Positions 30,153-39,291 of a stretch of 64,000 nt of DNA are shown here, piece by piece. The stretch is from an archaeon. GTDB lineage: Archaea; Nanobdellota; Nanobdellia; Woesearchaeales; GW2011-AR9. Both the position numbers and the translations under genes were made by a program. The notes beneath the pieces were generated by a model that ran no database searches, was not told the DNA's origin, and worked only from the letters and a program-made list of their open reading frames with translations. Each line of letters starts with the position of its first letter. Within the stretch, counting starts at the first letter, position 1. The stretch lies in NCBI GenBank assembly GCA_018696395.1, contig JABHQR010000011.1, forward strand, positions 1 to 64,000, read 5' to 3'.

Positions 30153-32159
30153 TTAATATTTCCTAAAAAACTTCTCAAGCATGTGGTAGAAATTTTTAGT
30201 CACGATAAGTCTTTCCTTAGGGAGGTGGTCATAATATCTTTTCCATGCGAATCTTTCTTCAAGGTAGACTATTGCGCCTATATCGGTACCTGATCGAATA
30301 CATCTTCCTGCAGATTGTAAACATTTGTTCATTGCAGGGAATAAGTATGCATAGTCCCAACCTTTATCGAATTTATTATCATAGTATTTGATGGTTTCTT
30401 TGGTTTTAAGGTCTGGGCTGGCTAAAGGTAATCCAACGATAACTACTGTTTGTAAAAAATCTCCTGGTAAGTCAATACCTTCAGCAAAATTAGCACCTGC
30501 AACTCCCAATAACGCTCCGCCTTTGACATTACCTTCTTTGAACTCCACAAGAAATTTTTCTTTATCTTCTTTAGTCATATCTTGTTTTTCCAAAAATATC
30601 TCTTTATCAATTTTAATAAATGGATAAACTTTGTCTCTGATCCAGTATGATGGGAAAAAAAATGCAACATTTCCTGGGACAACTTCACAAATTTGTGAAC
30701 ATTTTGTTCCAATCTCTTTGTACATCTTTTCATTTCGCATATCATATTTAGTGCTTGTTTCTGGAATAATTATACTCATTCGATTTTCAGGGGGAAAAGG
30801 AGAACTGTATTTTCTTTCTAAAGAATTTTTTATACTTAACAGGTCCCTATACATTGAAGTGGGATTAAGTGTTCCACTCATTAATACTGCTGAATCTATC
30901 TCTTCAAAAACATTTTTGCTAACTAAACTTGGGTCTAAACAAGAATATTGTAATGAAATAAATTTCCCATATTTCCCCTCGTTTTGTGAAATGATTCTGA
31001 TAAATCCATCATCACTACCTTGCCAAGCATCTAAAAAAGAAGCAATTCCACCTAACTGACTACGTTTCTGTTTTTTACGAACTTCATCTGCAGCACTGTT
31101 AAGTTCTTCAATAAGTTCATCATAATCAGTAATTAGTTTTACTTCAGAAATAAATGTGTCTCTTCTAATTAATTTTTCTTTATTAGAGTAACTAGTGGTA
31201 TAACTACTTGTCTTATTGGGTACACTTGATGAATTATTAGGGTTGTTTTTTTCTTTAGATTTTAAATCATAAGCAGTACTAAACAAACTTGACTGTTGAT
31301 TTTTTTTTGAACTTTCAAATGAATTGTTTTGTTTAGTATTAACACCGGATAATTTCTCAATAATATTTTTCAAAGAATTTAACCAGAAGACTAATCCATC
31401 ATATCTGAATTTTTCTGCTTCCATAACACCCCTTTTTAACATTACTGAAGTAAGTTTCTGACTCATCATATCAGCAATTCTGTTAGGTAAATTATGGGCT
31501 TCATCAACAATTAAAATTACTTTGTCTAATTCAATGTCCATTTTTTTAAGAATAGTTTCTTGAATTCTTGGATTAAACAAGTAAAAATAATCTCCAATAA
31601 TAACTTGCGCTTTTTTGGCAACTGCCATGGCTAGTTCATGTGCACAAATTTTATTTTGTTCTGAAAAAATTTTAATTTCTTCATTTGACATTGGTTCTTT
31701 TTTTCTCATAAGTTCCATTGCCAACTTCCCTTCTACTGTGATGCCTTTTTTTGTTTTGAAATTATTATAATATTCACATTCTCCTTTTTCAATTACTGTT
31801 TTACAATATTCGTTGAAATCATTTCCAAATAAGTTAGCAACTTCTTGATTACACATCCATTTTTTTCCTATTAAGTCAACACATACAAAATCTTGTTGAG
31901 ATTTTTTTTGTAATAATTTTAATGTGTCAATAGCAATTTTGTGTTGGGTATGTCTGTTAGTCAAGAAAAAAACTTTTTTATCTTCTTTTAATGCGATTGA
32001 AAGAGCTACAGAAATAGCACTAGCAGTTTTACCCAATCCAGTGGGTGCATCTGCTAATAAAATTTTTTTATTAGTGAGAGTTTCATAAATATCTTCAACT
32101 AATTTGTCTTGTCCTTTTCTTAAAGTTTCGTGTGGGAAAATTATTTCTTTAGGTAACAT
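30153..32159 (-). CDS. XPD/Rad3-family (DEAD2) helicase
   Basis: LLADAPTGLGKTASAISVAL (Walker A), LIVDEAHNLPNRIADM (DEAH), QSAGRCIRSGTDIGAIVYLEERF; Fe-S-type cysteines. Confidence 0.93.
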   Translation of the reverse strand: MLPKEIIFPHETLRKGQDKLVEDIYETLTNKKILLADAPTGLGKTASAISVALSIALKEDKKVFFLTNRHTQHKIAIDTLKLLQKKSQQDFVCVDLIGKKWMCNQEVANLFGNDFNEYCKTVIEKGECEYYNNFKTKKGITVEGKLAMELMRKKEPMSNEEIKIFSEQNKICAHELAMAVAKKAQVIIGDYFYLFNPRIQETILKKMDIELDKVILIVDEAHNLPNRIADMMSQKLTSVMLKRGVMEAEKFRYDGLVFWLNSLKNIIEKLSGVNTKQNNSFESSKKNQQSSLFSTAYDLKSKEKNNPNNSSSVPNKTSSYTTSYSNKEKLIRRDTFISEVKLITDYDELIEELNSAADEVRKKQKRSQLGGIASFLDAWQGSDDGFIRIISQNEGKYGKFISLQYSCLDPSLVSKNVFEEIDSAVLMSGTLNPTSMYRDLLSIKNSLERKYSSPFPPENRMSIIIPETSTKYDMRNEKMYKEIGTKCSQICEVVPGNVAFFFPSYWIRDKVYPFIKIDKEIFLEKQDMTKEDKEKFLVEFKEGNVKGGALLGVAGANFAEGIDLPGDFLQTVVIVGLPLASPDLKTKETIKYYDNKFDKGWDYAYLFPAMNKCLQSAGRCIRSGTDIGAIVYLEERFAWKRYYDHLPKERLIVTKNFYHMLEKFFRKY

Positions 32160-32294
32160 ATGTCTTCAAAGTAGTTTTGAAACCAATAGTTTAAATTACT
32201 TTTGTGACTATGGTTTAGAAATGATTATTGATCAAAAAGTGTCACTATTGTTGAAAGGTATATGTTATTTAGGCAAAAGATTTAAATAAAACAA

Positions 32295-32350
32295 ATGTTG
32301 TGATATAAAATACATGTTGTGAACTATAAATGTTTAAATATAACTCACAA
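32295..32350. promoter_or_regulatory. Candidate operator: two direct ATGTTGTGA boxes plus an inverted TCACAA
   Basis: ATGTTGTGA at 32295-32303 and 32314-32322 (19-bp period), TCACAA at 32345-32350, upstream of a HTH regulator. Confidence 0.45.
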
Positions 32351-32407
32351 TAATTTTTTTTCAGTTGAGGGGTTAGATGTCAACAAGATTTAATCTATGC
32401 GAGGTGT

Positions 32408-32686
32408 TTGACATTGATGAATAGAAAACAAATTTTTGAAGTATTTTTTAGAGAAAAACCAGCAATGATGTTGGTGGAATTAAAGAACGCGGAATCACAA
32501 ATTTATGCGTCAATTTTAGCTAAACAAATTGATTGCACGTATTCTCATGTAGTTAAAATTCTACAGGAAATGCAGAAAGCCGAGTTAATTAATTTCAAAA
32601 AAGAAGGTCGATTAAAATTGTTAGAATTAACTAGCAAAGGTCATCAGATCGCTTCTAACATTGAAAGCATAAGAACTATGCTTTAA
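32408..32686 (+). CDS. Winged-helix transcriptional regulator (MarR-like); start probably at the internal Met of MNRKQIFEVF
   Basis: YASILAKQIDCTYSHVVKILQEMQKAELINFKKEGRLKLLELTSKG. Confidence 0.75.
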   Translation: MTLMNRKQIFEVFFREKPAMMLVELKNAESQIYASILAKQIDCTYSHVVKILQEMQKAELINFKKEGRLKLLELTSKGHQIASNIESIRTML

Positions 32687-32851
32687 TTTTTTTTTATTTT
32701 ATTTCTAAATTATAATAAATAATATTTTATTAAACTGATTTTTATTAAATGAGAAAAATATGTTTGAACCTGTTTCTTAATCTTTAATTAAATAATTCTA
32801 AATCAAAAATATATTTAAAAAATAAATAGAAAGAAAAAATAAACAAAATGT

Positions 32852-33304
32852 TTATTCTAAGTACATCTTAATTCTCTTGTAATCTAATTTCCAATCACTT
32901 GGTAATTTCTTTGAAGATTTGTAATATTTGATTAATCTTCTAACTTTAGAATCTGTTAAGATTAAACCACGTTTAGCAGTTTCATCTTTCTTATTCTTTT
33001 CCAAATGTAATTTAATGGAAACCATCTTTCTAATTAAATTAAGAAGGTCTTCTGGTATCTCTGTGGTAATATCATTTTCAATTAAGATTTGTCCTAATTT
33101 TTTACCAGTAATAGCTTTAACACTGTTAATACCATATTTATCTCTTAACAACATTCCAATTTCACTAGTACTTTTAGCAGATTTACCATACTTTAAGATT
33201 AATTTTTCAACTTCTTCAGGGCTGTATGAAACCCAACTTGGAACTGCTTTATCTGGTTTACTACTGCCAGATTTACCTCTTTTTCTAGAGTACATTCTTG
33301 CCAT
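32852..33304 (-). CDS. rps15: Ribosomal protein S15 (archaeal S15/S13e type)
   Basis: MARMYSRKRGKSGSSKPDKAVPSWVSYSPEEVEKLILKYGKSAKSTSEIGMLLRDKYGI. Confidence 0.97.
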   Translation of the reverse strand: MARMYSRKRGKSGSSKPDKAVPSWVSYSPEEVEKLILKYGKSAKSTSEIGMLLRDKYGINSVKAITGKKLGQILIENDITTEIPEDLLNLIRKMVSIKLHLEKNKKDETAKRGLILTDSKVRRLIKYYKSSKKLPSDWKLDYKRIKMYLE

Positions 33305-33342
33305 ATTAATTCACTCCTTTGTGTTTATTTTTTATATCTTAT

Positions 33343-33395
33343 GAGAAAAAGCATTAGCATTTTTCTCCAGTATAGGTAAGTGTTAACCGACCTAT
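33343..33395 (-). promoter_or_regulatory. Two consecutive hairpins in the rps15 5' leader
   Basis: GAGAAAAA/TTTTTCTC (33343-33367) and ATAGGT/ACCTAT (33372-33395), between a TATA-like ATTTATAAA (around 33430) and the S15 start. Confidence 0.5.
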
Positions 33396-33553
33396 CTCTT
33401 GAATATTAACCTGATTGTGACTCTGATTTATAAATGTTTTTGATTATTAGATAAAATCTTAATAATTTTATTATTGTAATCATTTCTATATTTGAAAGCT
33501 TCTTTATAATTATTAAAAGATTTGGAGTTTAATAATTCTTTATTTTGTAATAT

Positions 33554-34318
33554 CTAGAGTACTTTTTTGCAAATTATTTTTTTAGAAATTCCTTTGAAAC
33601 GATTACTTTTTCCTGATATTTTAACATTTGTTATTGGGCCTCCTTTATTCAAAAAAGTTTTAACACTTTTAATTTCTGAAATACATCTCCCTGAAATTTT
33701 ACTCCAGTTTCTATTGTCTTTCCTAATTGATGCTTTTAAGTCTAGTTTTTTACATAACTTAATTAAATCTTTAACTAAACTTAGGTTAGTCTCAGATATC
33801 TTAATTTCACATTCAAATTGAACTTGAAAATATTCATAAATTTTTTCATTTTTCATGTCTTTCTTTTTTCTTAATTTTAATGAAGGAGAGATACTACCGT
33901 CAAAATCAAAATAAGTTCTAATTATGGCCCATTTAACTTCTTGATTTTCATTAAAAGAGAAACTAATTGTTGGTTGTTGACATTTAAGATATTCTTCTTG
34001 GGATTTATTTCCAGGCGTTGTATTATATTCTGGTGATAATTTTAATAATTTTGGTAATTCTGAGACCGAATTGAAATCTGAAATTAAACATTTTTGTTTT
34101 GTGTATTTTCTAGTCATCGTTCTACTTCTAGTTTTTTTTCCAAAGATTTTTTTACAGAGAAATTTAAATAATTTATGTTGGTCTTCACCTGACTCTGAGG
34201 TAACTAGTCTGATGTTTTTTGGAACTCCATTATGTTTGTATAGGTGACCATCACTTAATACTAAAATTGCTAAGATTTTTAATAACTGTTTATTATTGAA
34301 ATTTTTAAGATATTTCAC
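33554..34318 (-). CDS. LAGLIDADG-type endonuclease-like protein
   Basis: Two motif-like helices: LKILAILVLSDGHLYKH and WAIIRTYFDFDGSIS. Confidence 0.75.
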   Translation of the reverse strand: MKYLKNFNNKQLLKILAILVLSDGHLYKHNGVPKNIRLVTSESGEDQHKLFKFLCKKIFGKKTRSRTMTRKYTKQKCLISDFNSVSELPKLLKLSPEYNTTPGNKSQEEYLKCQQPTISFSFNENQEVKWAIIRTYFDFDGSISPSLKLRKKKDMKNEKIYEYFQVQFECEIKISETNLSLVKDLIKLCKKLDLKASIRKDNRNWSKISGRCISEIKSVKTFLNKGGPITNVKISGKSNRFKGISKKIICKKVL

Positions 34319-34421
34319 ATTATATAAAATTGTTCTATTTTTTATAAATATTTCGTCGGTTCGAAAAATAATCTCTAGAAAGATTTATAAAAAATGATAT
34401 TTAATTCAATCACAAAACTAT

Positions 34422-34555
34422 AGCCCCATGGTGTAGTGGACTATTTTAGTTGTCTTATGGCAATTAGAGTCTAGTCATAGCGCCCTTTGGAGGCGTTGAC
34501 CGCGGAAACAATCAACATTGGTGATTGTTGTGGAGTTCGAATCCGCGTGGGGCTA
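34422..34555 (+). tRNA. tRNA-Gln(TTG) with two non-canonical introns (D-loop about 34445-34473; T-arm 34506-34535)
   Basis: Acceptor AGCCCCA/TGGGGCT, anticodon stem GCGCC/GGCGT with intact loop CTTTGGA (anticodon TTG 34487-34489), T-arm CGCGG[intron]TTCGAATCCGCG; both insertions fold as bulge-helix-bulge. Confidence 0.9.
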
Positions 34556-34622
34556 TACTTTTCTTTTAATTTATCAAATAGTTATTTCTTAGTCAAGCAA
34601 TTGTTTTAAGTCCATTTTCATA
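34547..34622. repeat. Direct repeat copy 1 (begins in the tRNA-Gln 3' end)
   Basis: GTGGGGCTATACTTTTCTTTTAATTTATCAAATAGTTATTTCTTAGTCAAGCAATTGTTTTAAGTCCATTTTCA; near-identical to 35744-35820. Confidence 0.85.
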
Positions 34623-34642
34623 GATTAAACTAAATTTTGTGG

Positions 34643-35671
34643 TTAAGATATTTCAAAAGGCCAATCAGTATAATCTGCACTATATTTATAAGCACGAAAT
34701 ACACTTTGTGAATTAGCATTATATTCCCAAACGATTTCTTTAGTGTTTGTAACTTCAAATATTGTTCCTGATGACCCTTCACAGATCAAAGTGTTGCCAT
34801 TTGAAAGGCGTTGAGCACTACTGATATAATGTGAAAAAAAATCAGCAGACTCATATGTCCATACAACTTGGTTATTTGTGGGATTAATCTCCAAAACTTG
34901 AGAAGCTTTTAGCCCATTGTTAAAAACTAAAATATTTCCATTTGTTAGTAAATTGGGATTATGTTGTCTTAATAAACCTTCATTATATTCCCATACAACT
35001 TCTTTTGATTCTTTATCGATAATAAATATGTGGTTTAATGTTCTTGAACTTATTAAAATTGATTCTTTGCCATTAAATGGATTCCCCTCTTCAAGATATT
35101 CAACTGCATTAGTGTGTGTCCATTCAATATTATTTTCATCAGATTTTATTTTATAATCTTCAATATTTAATTCATCTTGCAGGCTCAATTCCCAAACGAT
35201 TTCTTTAGTTATATAATCAATCTCAATTATTTTGTCTGACCATAACACTTCTGGAGGATCTTTTAATTGTACTCTTTCAAGGTTTTCTTCAGACATTATT
35301 TCCCATTGTATCGCAAGAATATTTCCATTTGGTAATTTTGCAAAATCGTGATGAATATTTAAATCAGTATATTCCCATAGGATATTATTCTCCCAATCAA
35401 CTTCTCTGATCACCCCTTCATTTACTTTATCTGTTGGTATTGCTTTTTTTGTTGCTATGTACAATAAGGTCCCATCATTTAATAATTGCCCATAAGGGGA
35501 GTCTTTACCAGTATCCCAACTATGAATTATATTTTCTTCTGAATCAATTAAATAAATTGTTTGACCTGATTGTGGTGCAAAAAGTACCAAACCATCATAA
35601 ACGAGATCTTGAGTACTACAACCTGTTAATATTAAAAGGCTAATTAAAAATATTATTTTTAATTTCATCAA
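34643..35671 (-). CDS. Arylsulfotransferase (ASST)-like beta-propeller lipoprotein
   Basis: Lipobox LLILTGC; WEYTDLNIHHDFAKLPNGNILAIQWE and repeated NGNxLI..VWEY motifs typical of ASST-like proteins. Confidence 0.8.
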   Translation of the reverse strand: MMKLKIIFLISLLILTGCSTQDLVYDGLVLFAPQSGQTIYLIDSEENIIHSWDTGKDSPYGQLLNDGTLLYIATKKAIPTDKVNEGVIREVDWENNILWEYTDLNIHHDFAKLPNGNILAIQWEIMSEENLERVQLKDPPEVLWSDKIIEIDYITKEIVWELSLQDELNIEDYKIKSDENNIEWTHTNAVEYLEEGNPFNGKESILISSRTLNHIFIIDKESKEVVWEYNEGLLRQHNPNLLTNGNILVFNNGLKASQVLEINPTNNQVVWTYESADFFSHYISSAQRLSNGNTLICEGSSGTIFEVTNTKEIVWEYNANSQSVFRAYKYSADYTDWPFEIS

Positions 35672-35743
35672 ATTGATAAAGGTTAAATAGTTTATATAAA
35701 TTTAGGTTATTACTTCTTGGATTATTGACAGATTATCATTTGT

Positions 35744-35820
35744 GTGGGACCATATTTTTCTTTTAACTTATCAAATAGTTATTTTTCAGTCAAGCAATTA
35801 TTTTAAGTCAATTCTCATTA
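35744..35820. repeat. Direct repeat copy 2 (includes degenerate tRNA 3' end GTGGGACCATA)
   Basis: GTGGGACCATATTTTTCTTTTAACTTATCAAATAGTTATTTTTCAGTCAAGCAATTATTTTAAGTCAATTCTCA. Confidence 0.85.
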
Positions 35821-35826
35821 ATTTTC

Positions 35827-36390
35827 TTGATTAAACTTAATGAGGTAAAATTGAACATGATACATAAACCAGAATATTGGAGAAAAATCAATAAAAAAAT
35901 ATCTAATAAAACAGTTAGATGGGATGAATTGGGGGGATTTTGTCTTGATCAATTTATAGAATTTAATGTGAGAGCAGGGGTTAGTTCTGTATCAGAATTA
36001 ATGGCGTTAACTTACTTATCACAATTTGAAAAATTGGACGGTAAATTTGCTAGTAATCCAATATTTACTCTTGATTTTCAAGTTGGCATTATACCTTATA
36101 GTAAAAATTTATTAAATATATATAATGATTATGCTAAGAGAATGAATGGTTCCCCTGGGTTCTTAAGTGGTTTGGAATTAGGTATCAGTAATGAAGAAGC
36201 CAATACTGTTGCTAACTTTAATTCTTTCTTAACTAATGGTGCTCAATTATCAAGGTTGTATAAAGCTAATTGTAAAAATTTAGATCGATTTAATGATGAC
36301 GAAAATCATAGGGGATTGATTCATGCTGTTAGTGATTGTGTAAGAAGAGACAGAGATATGTTAAAATTATTAGCTTATGCAAGAAAATAA
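35827..36390 (+). CDS. Hypothetical protein (start likely at internal Met MIHKPEYW)
   Basis: 187 aa ORF. Confidence 0.55.
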   Translation: MIKLNEVKLNMIHKPEYWRKINKKISNKTVRWDELGGFCLDQFIEFNVRAGVSSVSELMALTYLSQFEKLDGKFASNPIFTLDFQVGIIPYSKNLLNIYNDYAKRMNGSPGFLSGLELGISNEEANTVANFNSFLTNGAQLSRLYKANCKNLDRFNDDENHRGLIHAVSDCVRRDRDMLKLLAYARK

Positions 36391-36460
36391 TTTTTTTAAT
36401 TTAATTAAATCTCTACTTTCTTTAACAAATATTATAAAGTTATTTACATTATAATCTCTT

Positions 36461-36991
36461 TTGGTGGTGTTGATGCCAGAAAAAAATAAAAGTTTATTTT
36501 CAGATTGTTGTTTAGACGGAATGAAATGCGTTAGTAGAAGTTATTCTTTAAAAGGATATACTGGTTCTTATTTATGTGATTGGTGCAAGAATGTTTATGA
36601 AATTAACGAGGATAGGGATAATCCTCTTCCAGAGATCATCCAGAAGAAGGATCTTTTAATTCACCTTGTTAATAATGCAGCTAAAAGAATTTATCGAAAT
36701 AAAGAATGTTCTAATGATTGCCTTAGTATTAATGTTATAGGTAGTACTATTTTTGATTCAGGAATGGTATGTGGTGAAGGAGAAGGTGAAGATATCTTAA
36801 AATGTTTTGATTGTGGGAGTTTATATTTTAAAAAACAATCAGGTCATTCATTGCCAAATTATGATGTTTTATATGCTAGGAAGTATAGTGGAATACTTTC
36901 AGAAGGGGTTCTTGTATCTGAAGTAAGTAAAATGTTTCGTTATATTAATCATAATCAATTAAAAAAATTGGAACAAATGTTAAGCGATTGA
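36461..36991 (+). CDS. Hypothetical Cys-rich protein
   Basis: YLCDWCKNVYE; LKCFDCGSLYF. Confidence 0.55.
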   Translation: MVVLMPEKNKSLFSDCCLDGMKCVSRSYSLKGYTGSYLCDWCKNVYEINEDRDNPLPEIIQKKDLLIHLVNNAAKRIYRNKECSNDCLSINVIGSTIFDSGMVCGEGEGEDILKCFDCGSLYFKKQSGHSLPNYDVLYARKYSGILSEGVLVSEVSKMFRYINHNQLKKLEQMLSD

Positions 36992-37107
36992 TTCTTAATT
37001 AAATAATTAAGAGTAAATATTAAAAACTTGGAAACTTTACTAATTAGGATATTGATAATTTTTCTTGATTTTATCATTTATATGAAAGATAAACATTAAA
37101 GAGGTGG

Positions 37108-37485
37108 ATGAACATGAATACAGTAGAAATATTAGCATTAATATTTTCAATAATTGTGTTATTAAAATTCTTAACATTACTGATATGTCCAAAAATGTTT
37201 GATAAAATGGCTAAGAAAGTACCTAAAAAAGCTGGTTCGTTAAGTTTTTTAATTTATGGCTTTATAATTTTAGTAGGATATTTTGTATTAACAAACATTG
37301 ATGTGGTAACTGTATTAGCATCATTATTATTTGGACATATGTTAATGGGAATAATACTTTTACAATATCCTGAAGTTTATAACAAATTAGCTAGGATGAT
37401 GTTAAAAGATAAAAGAAAACTTATTTTGCCTTTTATAATTTATGTTGTATTATCCTTATGGGCATTAGGCGTTTTATTTGTTTAA
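37108..37485 (+). CDS. Small integral membrane protein, hypothetical
   Basis: Four hydrophobic segments. Confidence 0.6.
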   Translation: MNMNTVEILALIFSIIVLLKFLTLLICPKMFDKMAKKVPKKAGSLSFLIYGFIILVGYFVLTNIDVVTVLASLLFGHMLMGIILLQYPEVYNKLARMMLKDKRKLILPFIIYVVLSLWALGVLFV

Positions 37486-37581
37486 TTGTTATATTTTTTT
37501 CTTTTTTAAATTAGGATTGTCTTATTTTTTTTTGAATAAAATAAACAAAACTATTAAAAACTAAAAACCATTATAATTTAT

Positions 37582-39285
37582 ATGGCTTTATCCCAAATTC
37601 AGAAAGAGTTATTGATCAATTTTAACAAATTGAAGATATTGGGTAAAAATACTTTACTTAATAAAAGTAAATTACATTCTATCATTGCTTTAATTGAGAT
37701 GTCTGAAAGGCAGATTGATCAATTAGAATATCAAGAAATAAAAAATATTGGACGATTTCAAGAACCAATTATTAGAGAAATTGGAGTATTAGAAAAAAGA
37801 GTTGGTGGGTTAAGTAATTTAATTAAATTGTTAGAAAGTACAAAATATATTCTAAATGATATTCATAAAGAAATTGCAGAAGAAGAATTGAGCTATTCTA
37901 AAATTGGTCATCAAAACTTTTTTAGAAAAGTAACTTCAAGACAAATCTTTGCAAAAAAATTAATTTCTGAAACTAAAAAATTAAGATCTGAAAATAGTGT
38001 TGATAAAACTGATTTAAGAGGGAAGTTCATTGTTAAATCATTAAGTAAAATTATTAGTAACATTGATTTTAATTTTAAAAGGTATTATCGATTAAGAATA
38101 AGATTAAGAAATTATATCCAAATTATATTTGATCAAATTTCAGCTGATTTGAAAACAGAATCTATGGGGGAAGTTAAATTAATGATTATTAAATTGAATA
38201 AATTTAATTCTATCCTTAATAACAAAATTGAACATAGTATTAATCGTATTCAGAAAATTATAACTGTGTTAATATTTCTTGAAAGATCTAACGCTGTTAA
38301 TAATAAACTTATTGATTTATTGAAAGTAAGGGATATTAATTTACAAAAAATCATTTATCAAAAGTTGGGCAGTGAAGGTGTTCAGTTTAGAAGGGCAAGA
38401 TCGTTAAAGATAAATTATAAACATCCCGAAAAAACATTTTTGTTAGAAAGTAAAAAATTGTTATCAGATAAAATCTTTTTGAGTAAATATTCTCCTAAAC
38501 AAATAAAACAAGTAATTTCACTTTTGTCCGTTTTGATTGGAATTATTCGAAGAGAATATTTACACAAATGTGATTCACCTTATCATGGGTTAGAACATAT
38601 GTCTCAAGTAACGATAACAGGTATGAGAATATTTTTTCAATATCATCGTGTTAATAAATTAGGTTTAAAAGATTTTTTTATTTTAATTGCTTCTGCCACC
38701 TTACATGATACTGGATATTTTTCTGAACATTTCAGGCATTCTGCACCCGGCTATTTAAGTTCAATGAACCATGTCGGTCATGAACATAAATCTGTTGCTT
38801 ACGCAGAAACTTATTTAAGACATTTGAAGGATGAAATAGAACAGTTAGGGATTGGTGGATTTGATGAAATTTTAAGTTCAGTGAGGAATGTGATTAGCGC
38901 GACACAAGTGTTTGGTAGTTCTTATGATGTTAATAATGATTTAAATTTACAATCAATTATACGTGCAGCAGATTTGTTAGAAATGTGTAGTGAAAATTAT
39001 ACTAATTATTTAATCCCTTTATACAAGGAAAATAAGATCGCTAATCCTGATTCATCTTGGCCAGAAAATTTACATAATTTAATTAGTGGAACTCCTTTCT
39101 TCATGAACCAGTTAGAAGTTGTACAATCTCGTGTAAATCCAATTATGAAGTATTTGAGTGGTTATCCACAATATCGTGAGAATAAAATTGCTATAAGTTA
39201 TAATATAGTTCAATTTGAAAAAATTGTTAAGAAAGAGTATACTACTGAACAACTATTAATCAGGAAAGTTAAGGAAGCTTCTTAG
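37582..39285 (+). CDS. HD-domain phosphohydrolase with long N-terminal coiled coil
   Basis: YHGLEHMSQVTITGMRIFF...LIASATLHDTGYFSEHF...HEHKSVAYAETYL (H..HD..D metal-site pattern). Confidence 0.8.
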   Translation: MALSQIQKELLINFNKLKILGKNTLLNKSKLHSIIALIEMSERQIDQLEYQEIKNIGRFQEPIIREIGVLEKRVGGLSNLIKLLESTKYILNDIHKEIAEEELSYSKIGHQNFFRKVTSRQIFAKKLISETKKLRSENSVDKTDLRGKFIVKSLSKIISNIDFNFKRYYRLRIRLRNYIQIIFDQISADLKTESMGEVKLMIIKLNKFNSILNNKIEHSINRIQKIITVLIFLERSNAVNNKLIDLLKVRDINLQKIIYQKLGSEGVQFRRARSLKINYKHPEKTFLLESKKLLSDKIFLSKYSPKQIKQVISLLSVLIGIIRREYLHKCDSPYHGLEHMSQVTITGMRIFFQYHRVNKLGLKDFFILIASATLHDTGYFSEHFRHSAPGYLSSMNHVGHEHKSVAYAETYLRHLKDEIEQLGIGGFDEILSSVRNVISATQVFGSSYDVNNDLNLQSIIRAADLLEMCSENYTNYLIPLYKENKIANPDSSWPENLHNLISGTPFFMNQLEVVQSRVNPIMKYLSGYPQYRENKIAISYNIVQFEKIVKKEYTTEQLLIRKVKEAS

Positions 39286-39291
39286 GTATTT

